The position numbers were made by a program, and so were the translations under genes. 44,983 bases of DNA, from the NCBI GenBank assembly GCA_012960155.1, contig DUBU01000005.1, positions 1 to 44,983 on the forward strand, in the 5' to 3' direction. The DNA is from Micavibrio sp. (GTDB taxonomy: Bacteria > Pseudomonadota > Alphaproteobacteria > Micavibrionales > Micavibrionaceae). Below, in pieces: positions 34,325 to 41,776 of this stretch. How positions within the stretch are numbered: the first letter of the stretch is position 1; each line of letters begins with the position of its first letter. The notes under the pieces are model-generated. The model made no database searches and was not told the DNA's origin. It was given only the letters and a program-made list of their open reading frames with translations.

Positions 34325-35011
34325 TCAGGCAGGTATCTTGTTGAATTCATCATCAGCGTTTTCCGTAGCAGGTGCCAGATTAGGCAACAAAGGTACAAAG
34401 CGCACGGGCATCACATCTTTGACCGCAAACGTATCATCCTCGCCCTCTTTCTTATAACGGCGCAGAACTTGATGGTTATCCTTTGTCACAGGAATAATCA
34501 TCATACCGCCCGGCTTTAGCTGATCCAGCAGAGCCTGCGGCGGTTCTCCTTGTGCGCACGCGGTACAGATAATCTTGTCAAAAGGCTGTTGATCAGGCCA
34601 GCCCTTCATGCCGTCCCCGGCAATCGCCGTAATATTACGAAGCTTCAAACGATCAAACATCTTCTCGGCTTGCAAAAGCAGCGGCTTATGGCGCTCAATA
34701 CTGTAAACGCGGCGACATAAATGGGCGAGTACACAAGTCTGATATCCTGACCCAGTACCAATCTCCAGCACTTTATCACGGTCAGAGATTTCCAGCACCT
34801 GCGTCATCATTGCCACAACAAGTGGCTGACTGATTGTCTGACCACGTCCAATTGGCAGCGCAATATCTTCATAGGCCTGATCAATCATTTGCTTCGGCAC
34901 AAACTCTTCACGCGGCACACGCTCCATAGCCGATAGCACCTTGGTATCAGAGATCCCCATGGATCGCAGATGCATTATGAGTCTTATCTTACGTGTTGTT
35001 TCGGCGTTCAT
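34325..35011 (-). CDS. pcm: Protein-L-isoaspartate O-methyltransferase
   Basis: Repairs damaged aspartyl residues using SAM. 228 residues from the ATG at 35011 (MNAETTRKIRLIMHLRS); the frame is open to 35083 but the earlier part does not look like the family. Motifs: AMERVPREEFVPKQMIDQAYEDIALPIGRG (in two pieces), GQTISQPLVVAMMTQ, VLEIGTGSGYQTCVLAHLC and PFDKIICTACAQGEPP. It precedes the NlpD-like gene with one base between them. Cytoplasmic. Confidence 0.93.
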   Translation of the reverse strand: MNAETTRKIRLIMHLRSMGISDTKVLSAMERVPREEFVPKQMIDQAYEDIALPIGRGQTISQPLVVAMMTQVLEISDRDKVLEIGTGSGYQTCVLAHLCRRVYSIERHKPLLLQAEKMFDRLKLRNITAIAGDGMKGWPDQQPFDKIICTACAQGEPPQALLDQLKPGGMMIIPVTKDNHQVLRRYKKEGEDDTFAVKDVMPVRFVPLLPNLAPATENADDEFNKIPA

Positions 35012-35198
35012 GCGGTGACTTGTCCTGAGCAGGAAAGAATTTTTGATAAAGCTGATTCTACAGCCCTCCCCGCCTTTAGCCAACAGAAAACTTAAGATTA
35101 AACATCAAGCGCCTATAGACAGGACGTTTAAATTTGCCCTCAAAAAACAAAATATGGTAAATAACTCAACCGTTTTAAAAGATTAGGAACATACGTCA

Positions 35199-35813
35199 TT
35201 GAACAAGGCTGTCATCCATATTGACCTGCAACACCCTTTCTTAGACGCACACACTCTAAGTGCGTTTCAAGGAGCAAAGCGTATGAGCGAAATGGCACGC
35301 GCCACCAATCTAACCAATATCTGGGTTGCCTGCGCCCTTAAAAACACGCCCGCGACAACATTTAAGGAAGCCAAACGCAGCCGCCTATTCTACGATCTTG
35401 AAATGGAAGTCGTGGAGCCGCAAGAAGACGAGTTATTCTTTGGCAAAACACAGGCAAACGCCTTTCTGAATATGCACCTATGCGCCCATATACAAGAACG
35501 CGAATATGACGAGCTTTTTATTACAGGCGTTTGGGCGAATGCCTGCGTAAAATCATCCATCATTGGCGCCTTTTCTCAAGCGGCAGCCTGGAAACCATTT
35601 CCGCGCATTTCAATTGTGCAAGATGCCGTCGACATCATGTCCAACCCTGACTATGACGACACAATGAGCTCAATTCGTTCCATGCGTCGTCACAAATCGC
35701 CGGAGCATTACCTGAAAATGTTCAACCACAGCCACCCGATCAAATCGAGACCAAGAAAAAACCTCGGCCTGATATCGACCGAGGAATTCGCAAATCATTA
35801 CGGATTAAATTAA
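35199..35813 (+). CDS. Isochorismatase-like cysteine hydrolase
   Basis: 204 residues of the isochorismatase/nicotinamidase fold. The triad can be seen as D9 ([10 protein letters not shown]), a lysine in CALKNTPA and C116 in [12 protein letters not shown], at the place of the family's nucleophile. The start is TTG at 35199 with TAGGA about 10 bases upstream; no ATG occurs before residue 29. Members hydrolyse amides or carbamates; the substrate is open. Its stop codon shares TTAA with the stop of the convergent serS gene. Confidence 0.8.
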   Translation: MNKAVIHIDLQHPFLDAHTLSAFQGAKRMSEMARATNLTNIWVACALKNTPATTFKEAKRSRLFYDLEMEVVEPQEDELFFGKTQANAFLNMHLCAHIQEREYDELFITGVWANACVKSSIIGAFSQAAAWKPFPRISIVQDAVDIMSNPDYDDTMSSIRSMRRHKSPEHYLKMFNHSHPIKSRPRKNLGLISTEEFANHYGLN

Positions 35814-37129
35814 GCGGACGCTTTCAACTGTTCTGTCGTAGCACCCTGCAAAGGCATGATCTTTTTCAGACCTCCCATATAAGGCTGCAGCACATCAGGA
35901 ACCACAACGCCGCCATCGGCAGGGGCATAGTAATTCTCAAGAACAGCAATCAGCGCACGGCCAACAGCAACACCAGAGCCATTAAGCGTGTGCAAGAACT
36001 CTGTCTTCTTTTCACCTTTGCGCTTGAAACGTGCTTTCATACGGCGCGCTTGGAAATCGCCACAGTTTGAGCAGCTGGAAATCTCGCGGTAAGTATCCTG
36101 ACCAGGAAGCCATGCCTCAATATCATAAGTCTTCTGTGCACCAAAGCCCGTATCACCACTACACAACATGACTGTGCGGAATGGAATATCCAGCTTCTTC
36201 AAAACAGTCTCGGCACAATCGGTCATACGATCATGTTCGGCTGCACTGTCTTCTGGCAAGGTAATGCTGACCAGCTCCACCTTATAGAACTGGTGCTGGC
36301 GCAACATGCCGCGCGTATCTTTACCGGCGGAACCTGCCTCGGAACGGAAGCAAGGCGTAAACGCCGTGTAACGACGTGGCAGCGCATCATCTTCTTCGAT
36401 AATCATATCTGCCATGATATTTGTCAGCGGCACCTCAGCCGTTGGAATAAGGAAGTGACCTGTTTCTTTCGTGCTAAACTGGTCTTCCGCAAATTTAGGA
36501 AGCTGCCCAGTACCATACAGGACGTGATCACGCACCAGCAGCGGCGGAGACACTTCTGTGTAGCCATGCTCACCTGTATGCAAATCCAGCATAAACTGCG
36601 CCAAGGCACGTTCCATGCGGGCAAGTCCACTATGCATCATAACAAAGCGTGAACCTGACAGCTTGGCGGCTGTTTCAAAGTCCATCATGCCCAGATTTTC
36701 GCCAATCTCGTAATGTTCCAAAGGCTTGTCATTGCTGCGCTTTGGCTCGCCGAATTTGCGGACTTCTTTATTGTCGTTCTCATCCGCACCATTCGGCACC
36801 TCTTCGTCCAGCAGGTTAGGAATACTTGAAAGATGCTGGTTCAAGGAATCTCCCAGCGTACGGTCACGCTCTTCGAGCTCCGCCATACGGTCTTTCATTT
36901 TGCCGACCTTGGCTTCGATATCAGACGTATCTTTGCCATCGCGCTTCATCAGACCAATCTCTTTAGACAGGCTGTTACGCTCTTGCTGAATCTCCTGAAG
37001 CTCGGTCTGCACAGCACGGCGCTCTTCGTCCAGTTTCAGGATCGAGGATGTTTGCGCCTCAAGACCGCGACGGGCCCAGTTTTGGTCAAATCGTTCAGGA
37101 TTCTCACGAATAGCGCGCAAATCATGCAT
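35810..37129 (-). CDS. serS: Seryl-tRNA synthetase
   Basis: Charges tRNA-Ser with serine. 439 residues, starting [22 protein letters not shown], with a long N-terminal coiled coil (about 28-105), then class II motifs: motif 2 [25 protein letters not shown] (seen in two pieces) and motif 3 [27 protein letters not shown] is the serine-site loop. GAGGA lies 8 bases before the ATG. Standard length, single gene. Confidence 0.97.
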   Translation of the reverse strand: MHDLRAIRENPERFDQNWARRGLEAQTSSILKLDEERRAVQTELQEIQQERNSLSKEIGLMKRDGKDTSDIEAKVGKMKDRMAELEERDRTLGDSLNQHLSSIPNLLDEEVPNGADENDNKEVRKFGEPKRSNDKPLEHYEIGENLGMMDFETAAKLSGSRFVMMHSGLARMERALAQFMLDLHTGEHGYTEVSPPLLVRDHVLYGTGQLPKFAEDQFSTKETGHFLIPTAEVPLTNIMADMIIEEDDALPRRYTAFTPCFRSEAGSAGKDTRGMLRQHQFYKVELVSITLPEDSAAEHDRMTDCAETVLKKLDIPFRTVMLCSGDTGFGAQKTYDIEAWLPGQDTYREISSCSNCGDFQARRMKARFKRKGEKKTEFLHTLNGSGVAVGRALIAVLENYYAPADGGVVVPDVLQPYMGGLKKIMPLQGATTEQLKASA

Positions 37130-37186
37130 TTTAATAGTCCTCTGCTATGGGTTCAGGAAGTTTTAAACTGATCAAGTTTTAGCGCG

Positions 37187-37975
37187 TTAACCTTGAAGCT
37201 GCAAGGCATGAACGGCTTTAATTTCACCCGACTCTACGCGGGGCACATCAACAAACGGTGCGTTCTTCAAACGATTAGCATTCGTAAAGTGCTCTTGAAG
37301 ATCCAGAACATCGCCGACAGTGCTTAATCTGAACGCACGATTAGCTTCCAGCCAGCACGTAAGGTTCAACTCTTCAAATGATTTGGACGTGCCCGTACGC
37401 AGCGCCTTCTGGTTATCAGCACCTAGCTTTTTACCAATGACAAAATCACGTACGAAACGCAGCTTTTTATGGGCGGGCAAATGCTCCGATAATACGGCTA
37501 ACGGGTGATGTGGCCCCTTCGCACGTTTGGCAGATTGATAGTTTCTGTCCTGAAGCCCTGCAAAAGCTGTCGCGATTTTGGCACGGTCAGGCTTGGCCTT
37601 TGGATCTAGCGGAAACAACATATCGCGCCAGTTTTGCGGCACGAGCTGATGCGCCAGAATAGCTTCGCGAAACCCAACAGACTTAACAGCTCGCCCTGCT
37701 AAAGCAGTTGCCAGCGCCTGACGCGCTTTACCGTCTTTATCATCAGTTCTGATTTTATCGGAAATCGCATCAACAACATTATATTTGCGACCAAGCCCGT
37801 TACACACGCGCGGCGCATCAACATAATATAAAGGGCCGTCATTCAAAGGTTCGTCACGAGACTTGCCATTAAACTCAATTTTCAGACGACGGATATACTT
37901 ATCAATATCCACGCTGACGCAGAGTCCTTTGACCTCGTCATGCAGTCTATAAAAAAATGGTTTATTCACTGTCAA
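37187..37975 (-). CDS. Hypothetical protein, 262 aa
   Basis: No family recognised. Soluble, basic, helical; begins MTVNKPFFYRLHDEVKGLCV, with KSRDEPLNDGPLYYVDAPRV and a central REAILAHQLVPQNWRDMLFP, then LNLTCWLEANRAFRLSTVGD. The start codon is TTG, with AGGA 8 bases upstream; a GTG two codons later is an alternative. It stands alone between serS and the convergent-free 38073 gene and shares no obvious operon. Nothing suggests horizontal transfer in its base use. Confidence 0.7.
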   Translation of the reverse strand: MTVNKPFFYRLHDEVKGLCVSVDIDKYIRRLKIEFNGKSRDEPLNDGPLYYVDAPRVCNGLGRKYNVVDAISDKIRTDDKDGKARQALATALAGRAVKSVGFREAILAHQLVPQNWRDMLFPLDPKAKPDRAKIATAFAGLQDRNYQSAKRAKGPHHPLAVLSEHLPAHKKLRFVRDFVIGKKLGADNQKALRTGTSKSFEELNLTCWLEANRAFRLSTVGDVLDLQEHFTNANRLKNAPFVDVPRVESGEIKAVHALQLQG

Positions 37976-38072
37976 ATCTGCTATCCTAAATAAAATAGGC
38001 TTCCTTAAAAAATCGAAGCACCTTTCTAAGACAAAAACAGTAACTATGTCAATAAAACGGGAAATCTAGTCC

Positions 38073-38963
38073 GTGGACACGATAAAACATGAGAAAATAG
38101 AAGGCGTATATGAGCTCACGACTCCGCAAAACGCCCTGCCCTTGGTTTTTGATAGTCCGCATAGCGGGCAAGATTACCCCGAGGATTTTCGATTCACCTG
38201 CCCTGTAGAGATTCTCAAGAATGCGGAAGATAACGACGTTGAAAGCTTCTTTCTTAACGCCGCAGATTACGGCGGCTCATTTATCCACGCTTTATTCCCG
38301 CGCACATATATAGATGTCAATCGCGCAGCAGACGATATCGACCCCGACCTACTCGCAGAAGCGTGGCCGCATGATTACAATCCATCTGATCGCGCCCATG
38401 CAGGCATCGGCCTTATACGCCGCATCGTCAGACCGGGCATCACTTTATATGACCGCAAGCTAACTGTTGCCGAAATCAAACATCGTATCGACACATATTA
38501 TATGCCGTACCATAACAAGCTGGAGCAACTGATCGAGGATGCTCATTACAGCTACGGCCAGGTCTGGCACGTAAACTGCCATTCTATGCCCGCTGCAGGC
38601 AGACCGACAGGGTTCGTACGCCGCACCGTGTCACACAGCCTCGCTGATTTTGTACTGGGTGATCGTAACGGTAGCAGCTGTGATCTGCACTTTACGCATA
38701 GTATGCGTGATTTCCTTCGTGGCATGGGGTACCGTGTAGACATCAACAATCCTTATAAAGGCGTTGAGCTGGTAAAACGCCACGGCCAGCCCACTACAGG
38801 CCGCCATTCCATACAGCTGGAAATCAACAAGGCGCTGTACTGGGATGAACAGAACCACTGCCGCAATCGCAACTACGATAATTTGAAAAGCGACCTTGAT
38901 AAACTCACCGCCTTTTGTGCGGATTACGTCAGCAACAATTTGAATGCCATGGCAGCAGACTAA
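38073..38963 (+). CDS. N-formylglutamate amidohydrolase family protein
   Basis: 296 residues. Family motifs: VFDSPHSGQDYPEDF, HALFPRTYIDVNRAADDID, GLIRRIV, HVNCHSMPAAGRP and the C-terminal GRHSIQLEINKALYWDE with metal-binding histidine and glutamate. These enzymes release formate from N-formylglutamate at the end of histidine breakdown; without other hut genes nearby, the true substrate may differ. The start is GTG at 38073, with GGGAAA about 10 bases upstream; no ATG fits earlier conserved sequence. Cytoplasmic. Confidence 0.9.
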   Translation: MDTIKHEKIEGVYELTTPQNALPLVFDSPHSGQDYPEDFRFTCPVEILKNAEDNDVESFFLNAADYGGSFIHALFPRTYIDVNRAADDIDPDLLAEAWPHDYNPSDRAHAGIGLIRRIVRPGITLYDRKLTVAEIKHRIDTYYMPYHNKLEQLIEDAHYSYGQVWHVNCHSMPAAGRPTGFVRRTVSHSLADFVLGDRNGSSCDLHFTHSMRDFLRGMGYRVDINNPYKGVELVKRHGQPTTGRHSIQLEINKALYWDEQNHCRNRNYDNLKSDLDKLTAFCADYVSNNLNAMAAD

Positions 38964-38965
38964 AT

Positions 38966-38994
38966 TTGACATAAACAACAGCCTCCTTTAAAGT
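38966..38994 (+). promoter_or_regulatory. Promoter of the 39003 gene, leaderless type
   Basis: Perfect TTGACA (38966-38971), 17-base spacer, TAAAGT (38989-38994), then CTCATCCC and the ATG at 39003. The 15-base block AATTTGACATAAACA equals the one upstream of the 7556 gene. Confidence 0.5.
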
Positions 38995-39002
38995 CTCATC
39001 CC

Positions 39003-39785
39003 ATGCAATACAGGGACGATTACACACCTACGGGAAAAATTAAACGAGAGCTACGCGCGGAATACGCGTTAATGGCAATGACACCGATCTATCTGGCGCT
39101 CTCGTTATTAACTAAATCAGTAGCGTTCAGCCTGTTTCTGATCTCAAATGAAAGTCCGGGAACACCGCTGACGCAGGACGAAAAACAACTGATTACCTCA
39201 ATATTCAACGACGAAGTGAACGTAAACCGCGTCTTTATCCATCGCAGCGACCCTTTAGCCACCGAAAGAGGCTCTGCGGGTTTTGTTCACATCACCGACA
39301 TAAGACCAAACCGCCACGTATATATGGCTCCCAGTATGGAATCATCGGACTATGGTCAATTAGCGGCAGAGTTCGAGAATTACCACAAATTTCAGGTATT
39401 CGTACATGAAATGACCCATATTTGGCAGGGACCGATCAAAGCCACATGGAAAGAGCTTACATGCGTACCGAGCGGCCATAATAACAACTACACATTCGGA
39501 GACCCTGAAATAGATGTAAAGCACGCCCCATACACATACACACTTGAAGAAAACAAAAAATTCTCGGAATTCTGTATAGAGCAGCAGGCAAATATCGTTG
39601 CCTCATATGCCCTGATATTTCTCAGGCCTGATATTTTCAGCTTTTACCCGAACGAACAATTAGCAAGCGGCATGTCAAACGAAGTTTTCCTGTCACGGCT
39701 AAAAACAGTTGTTGAGGATAGATTTCCACAGGCTCGCATTTCAAGGCTAAACACCGAGCGCAGTGAAAAGGCACCGGCTCCTTAA
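39003..39785 (+). CDS. Putative zinc metallopeptidase-like protein (HEMTH motif)
   Basis: 260 residues, beginning [22 protein letters not shown] hydrophobic stretch (about 23-48, [20 protein letters not shown]) could anchor it or mask the fold. H135-E136-M-T-H139-I-W-Q is a zincin HExxH motif, and E193 in [15 protein letters not shown] is a plausible third ligand. HEMTHxWQ plus EQQAxI is seen in peptidase-like domains attached to VgrG/Rhs-type proteins, so an effector or secreted enzyme is possible, but no secretion genes are nearby. No Shine-Dalgarno sequence; the promoter sits directly before the ATG. Shares TTAA stops with the convergent lipB. Confidence 0.7.
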   Translation: MQYRDDYTPTGKIKRELRAEYALMAMTPIYLALSLLTKSVAFSLFLISNESPGTPLTQDEKQLITSIFNDEVNVNRVFIHRSDPLATERGSAGFVHITDIRPNRHVYMAPSMESSDYGQLAAEFENYHKFQVFVHEMTHIWQGPIKATWKELTCVPSGHNNNYTFGDPEIDVKHAPYTYTLEENKKFSEFCIEQQANIVASYALIFLRPDIFSFYPNEQLASGMSNEVFLSRLKTVVEDRFPQARISRLNTERSEKAPAP

Positions 39786-40405
39786 CCGAACACCGCGGCG
39801 AAGGCAGATTGCATCGCCGCATCTACGTCATCCATAGACACATCAACACCTAAATCCGCAAGCGACGTCACGCCATGCTCGTTAATGCCGCATGGCACGA
39901 TCCCGCTATAATGTGAAAGATCGGGATTAACATTGATCGCCACCCCGTGAAACGTGACCCAGTGCCGCACGCGCACACCGATCGCAGCAATCTTGTCTTC
40001 TTTAGCGTTATCGCGCACAACCCAGATACCAACGCGCCCCTCACGGCGCTCACCTTTTACGTCAAACTTTGCCAGCGTGCGAATAATCCACTCTTCCAGC
40101 TGCCAGACATATTTCTTGATATCAGGAACTTGCTGGCGCTTTTTCAAATCCAGCATGACATACCCGACACGCTGCCCGGGACCATGATAGGTGTATTGGC
40201 CGCCGCGTCCTGTTTGATAGACAGGAAAGCGATCATCCAGCAAGTCACCCTCTTTTGCACTCGTACCACCTGTATACAAAGGCGGGTGCTCAAGCAGCCA
40301 GACCAGCTCATCAGCAGTATTTTCGCGAATGCCCGCAACGCGCGCTTCCATTGCTGAGTGCGCGTCTTCGTAACCGACCTGATTTTTATCCAAAATCCAT
40401 TCCAT
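39782..40405 (-). CDS. lipB: Octanoyl-[acyl-carrier-protein]:protein octanoyltransferase
   Basis: Moves octanoate from ACP onto lipoyl domains, the first step of lipoate synthesis. 207 residues with [20 protein letters not shown], the signature [19 protein letters not shown], the catalytic lysine in [18 protein letters not shown] and the acyl-binding cysteine in [15 protein letters not shown]. Normal length. lipA is not in the window. A single-gene unit, with its stop codon sharing TTAA with the upstream convergent gene. Confidence 0.95.
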   Translation of the reverse strand: MEWILDKNQVGYEDAHSAMEARVAGIRENTADELVWLLEHPPLYTGGTSAKEGDLLDDRFPVYQTGRGGQYTYHGPGQRVGYVMLDLKKRQQVPDIKKYVWQLEEWIIRTLAKFDVKGERREGRVGIWVVRDNAKEDKIAAIGVRVRHWVTFHGVAINVNPDLSHYSGIVPCGINEHGVTSLADLGVDVSMDDVDAAMQSAFAAVFG

Positions 40406-40489
40406 TTTTAGGCATTCTCTTCTTGCGCCGCAGCAAAACAGGTGTTATTCGAAACCAGAACTCTTAAAACATATTTAGGGAGATATGTC

Positions 40490-41422
40490 ATGGGTCTCAA
40501 TCACGCACTCGTAAAAAAGGTATTTGGCGATGCCAGTGCCTACACGTTTGAAGGCGCTCCGATCGAAGAACACCCCAACGTCAAAATGGAAGTGCGCGAC
40601 CTGCATATTTCATATGGCCACAGATTAACCGAACGCGCGCGCGGCCTGTTCGGCAAACGCAATCCTGACAACCATAAAGGCCATGAACGTAAAGGCCGCA
40701 CAATGGCGGTCAAAAACGTATCCTTGCCAATATACGAAAACGAAGTACTCGCGCTTATAGGGGCTTCTGGCTGCGGCAAATCAACATTACTACGTGCCCT
40801 GAACCGCATGAATGACAGCATTGACGGCTGCCTGACATCAGGTCACTTACTGCTAGATGGCGAAGACATATATGCCCGCGACTTAGAGCCCGAGCTCCTG
40901 CGTCGTCGCGTAAGCATGGTCTTCCAGAAACCAAATCCGCTTGCTAAATCAATTTACGAGAACGTGGCCTACGGTCCGCGCCTTCATGGCTTAGTATCCA
41001 AGAAAGGCCATATGGATGACCACGTTGAAGAACACCTCTCCAAAGCAGGCTTGTTTGACGAAGTAAAAGATCGTCTAAAAGACGAAGGACATTCGCTCTC
41101 TGGCGGCCAGCAACAACGTCTGTGCATTGCCCGTGCAACATCTATAGAACCGGAAGTTATCTTGATGGATGAGCCTTGCGCATCACTTGATCCGATTTCG
41201 ACAGCACATATAGAAGAGTTAATCAGCGAAATTCGCAAAGATCATACAGTTGCCCTGATAACACACAACCTCGCCCAAGCCGCCCGCATCAGCCAGCGCG
41301 TCGCGCACTTCCATATGGGAGAGATGCTATCCTACGGCAAGACCAAAGAAATCTTTAAAGATGAAGGCGACGAGCCAACGCACGAAACAACGCGCAACTA
41401 CGTTATGGGGACATTCGGCTAA
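40490..41422 (+). CDS. pstB: Phosphate ABC transporter ATP-binding protein PstB, with N-terminal extension and insertion
   Basis: 310 residues from the ATG at 40490, preceded by AGGGAGA. Walker A GASGCGKST (91-99), Q-loop VFQKPNPLAKSIYENVAYG, signature LSGGQQQRLCIARA, Walker B VILMDEPCASLDP and the H-loop ALITHNLAQAARIS identify PstB. It is about 50 residues longer than E. coli PstB: there is an extra N-terminal stretch (GLNHALVKKVFGDASAYTFE) and a basic insertion after LHISYGHR (ERARGLFGKRNPDNHKGHER) before the usual KNVSL strand. No pstS, pstC, pstA or phoU is next to it, which is unusual. Confidence 0.92.
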   Translation: MGLNHALVKKVFGDASAYTFEGAPIEEHPNVKMEVRDLHISYGHRLTERARGLFGKRNPDNHKGHERKGRTMAVKNVSLPIYENEVLALIGASGCGKSTLLRALNRMNDSIDGCLTSGHLLLDGEDIYARDLEPELLRRRVSMVFQKPNPLAKSIYENVAYGPRLHGLVSKKGHMDDHVEEHLSKAGLFDEVKDRLKDEGHSLSGGQQQRLCIARATSIEPEVILMDEPCASLDPISTAHIEELISEIRKDHTVALITHNLAQAARISQRVAHFHMGEMLSYGKTKEIFKDEGDEPTHETTRNYVMGTFG

Positions 41423-41461
41423 GGACTAAATTTAAATAAGTTGCAAAGCATCATCTTCTTG

Positions 41462-41490
41462 TTGCGCGGCTAATCGGTTTTTGCTAACTA
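41462..41490 (+). promoter_or_regulatory. Possible promoter of tRNA-Leu
   Basis: TTGCGC (41462-41467), 17-base spacer, TAACTA (41485-41490); the start would lie about 10 bases before the tRNA. Confidence 0.4.
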
Positions 41491-41506
41491 TTCACTTCCT
41501 CATCGT

Positions 41507-41593
41507 GCGGCCGTGGCGGAATGGTAGACGCGCAGCGTTGAGGTCGCTGTGGGAGATAATCCCGTGGAAGTTCGAGTCTTCTCGGCCGCACCA
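41507..41593 (+). tRNA. tRNA-Leu (anticodon GAG)
   Basis: 87 bases including an encoded CCA. The acceptor arms GCGGCCG and CGGCCGC pair fully; the D arm is GTGGCGGAATGGTAGACGCG; the anticodon loop TTGAGGT is held by AGCG/CGCT, with GAG at 41540-41542; a class II variable arm GGGA-GATAA-TCCC and a T arm GAAG-TTCGAGT-CTTC follow. It reads CUC and CUU codons. Confidence 0.95.
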
Positions 41594-41776
41594 TTTTCCT
41601 TTAATGCACAAACTGAACTTAAGACAAAGTAAGTGTGCCCTTGGGTGCCCACTTTATTCAAAAATCCAACCATGCAAAAACTGCGATGCAGCGCAGCAAT
41701 CAACACCCTTGAAAATCCATCTAGAGTCTGTATTGAATAGGGCAGCTTAAACCAAGCGTATATAGAGGATGTACTA

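Noticed and set aside
41481-41750. 89-codon open frame running through the tRNA-Leu gene
   Set aside because: It overlaps a complete tRNA, has no ribosome site, and its translation resembles no protein. An opposite-strand frame (41500-41796) is rejected for the same reasons.
41594-41776. Possible phage attachment site or integration remnant behind tRNA-Leu, with GTGCCC occurring twice
   Set aside because: tRNA 3' ends are common integration sites, but no integrase, no duplicated tRNA end and no composition change is visible; the short repeat alone is not enough.
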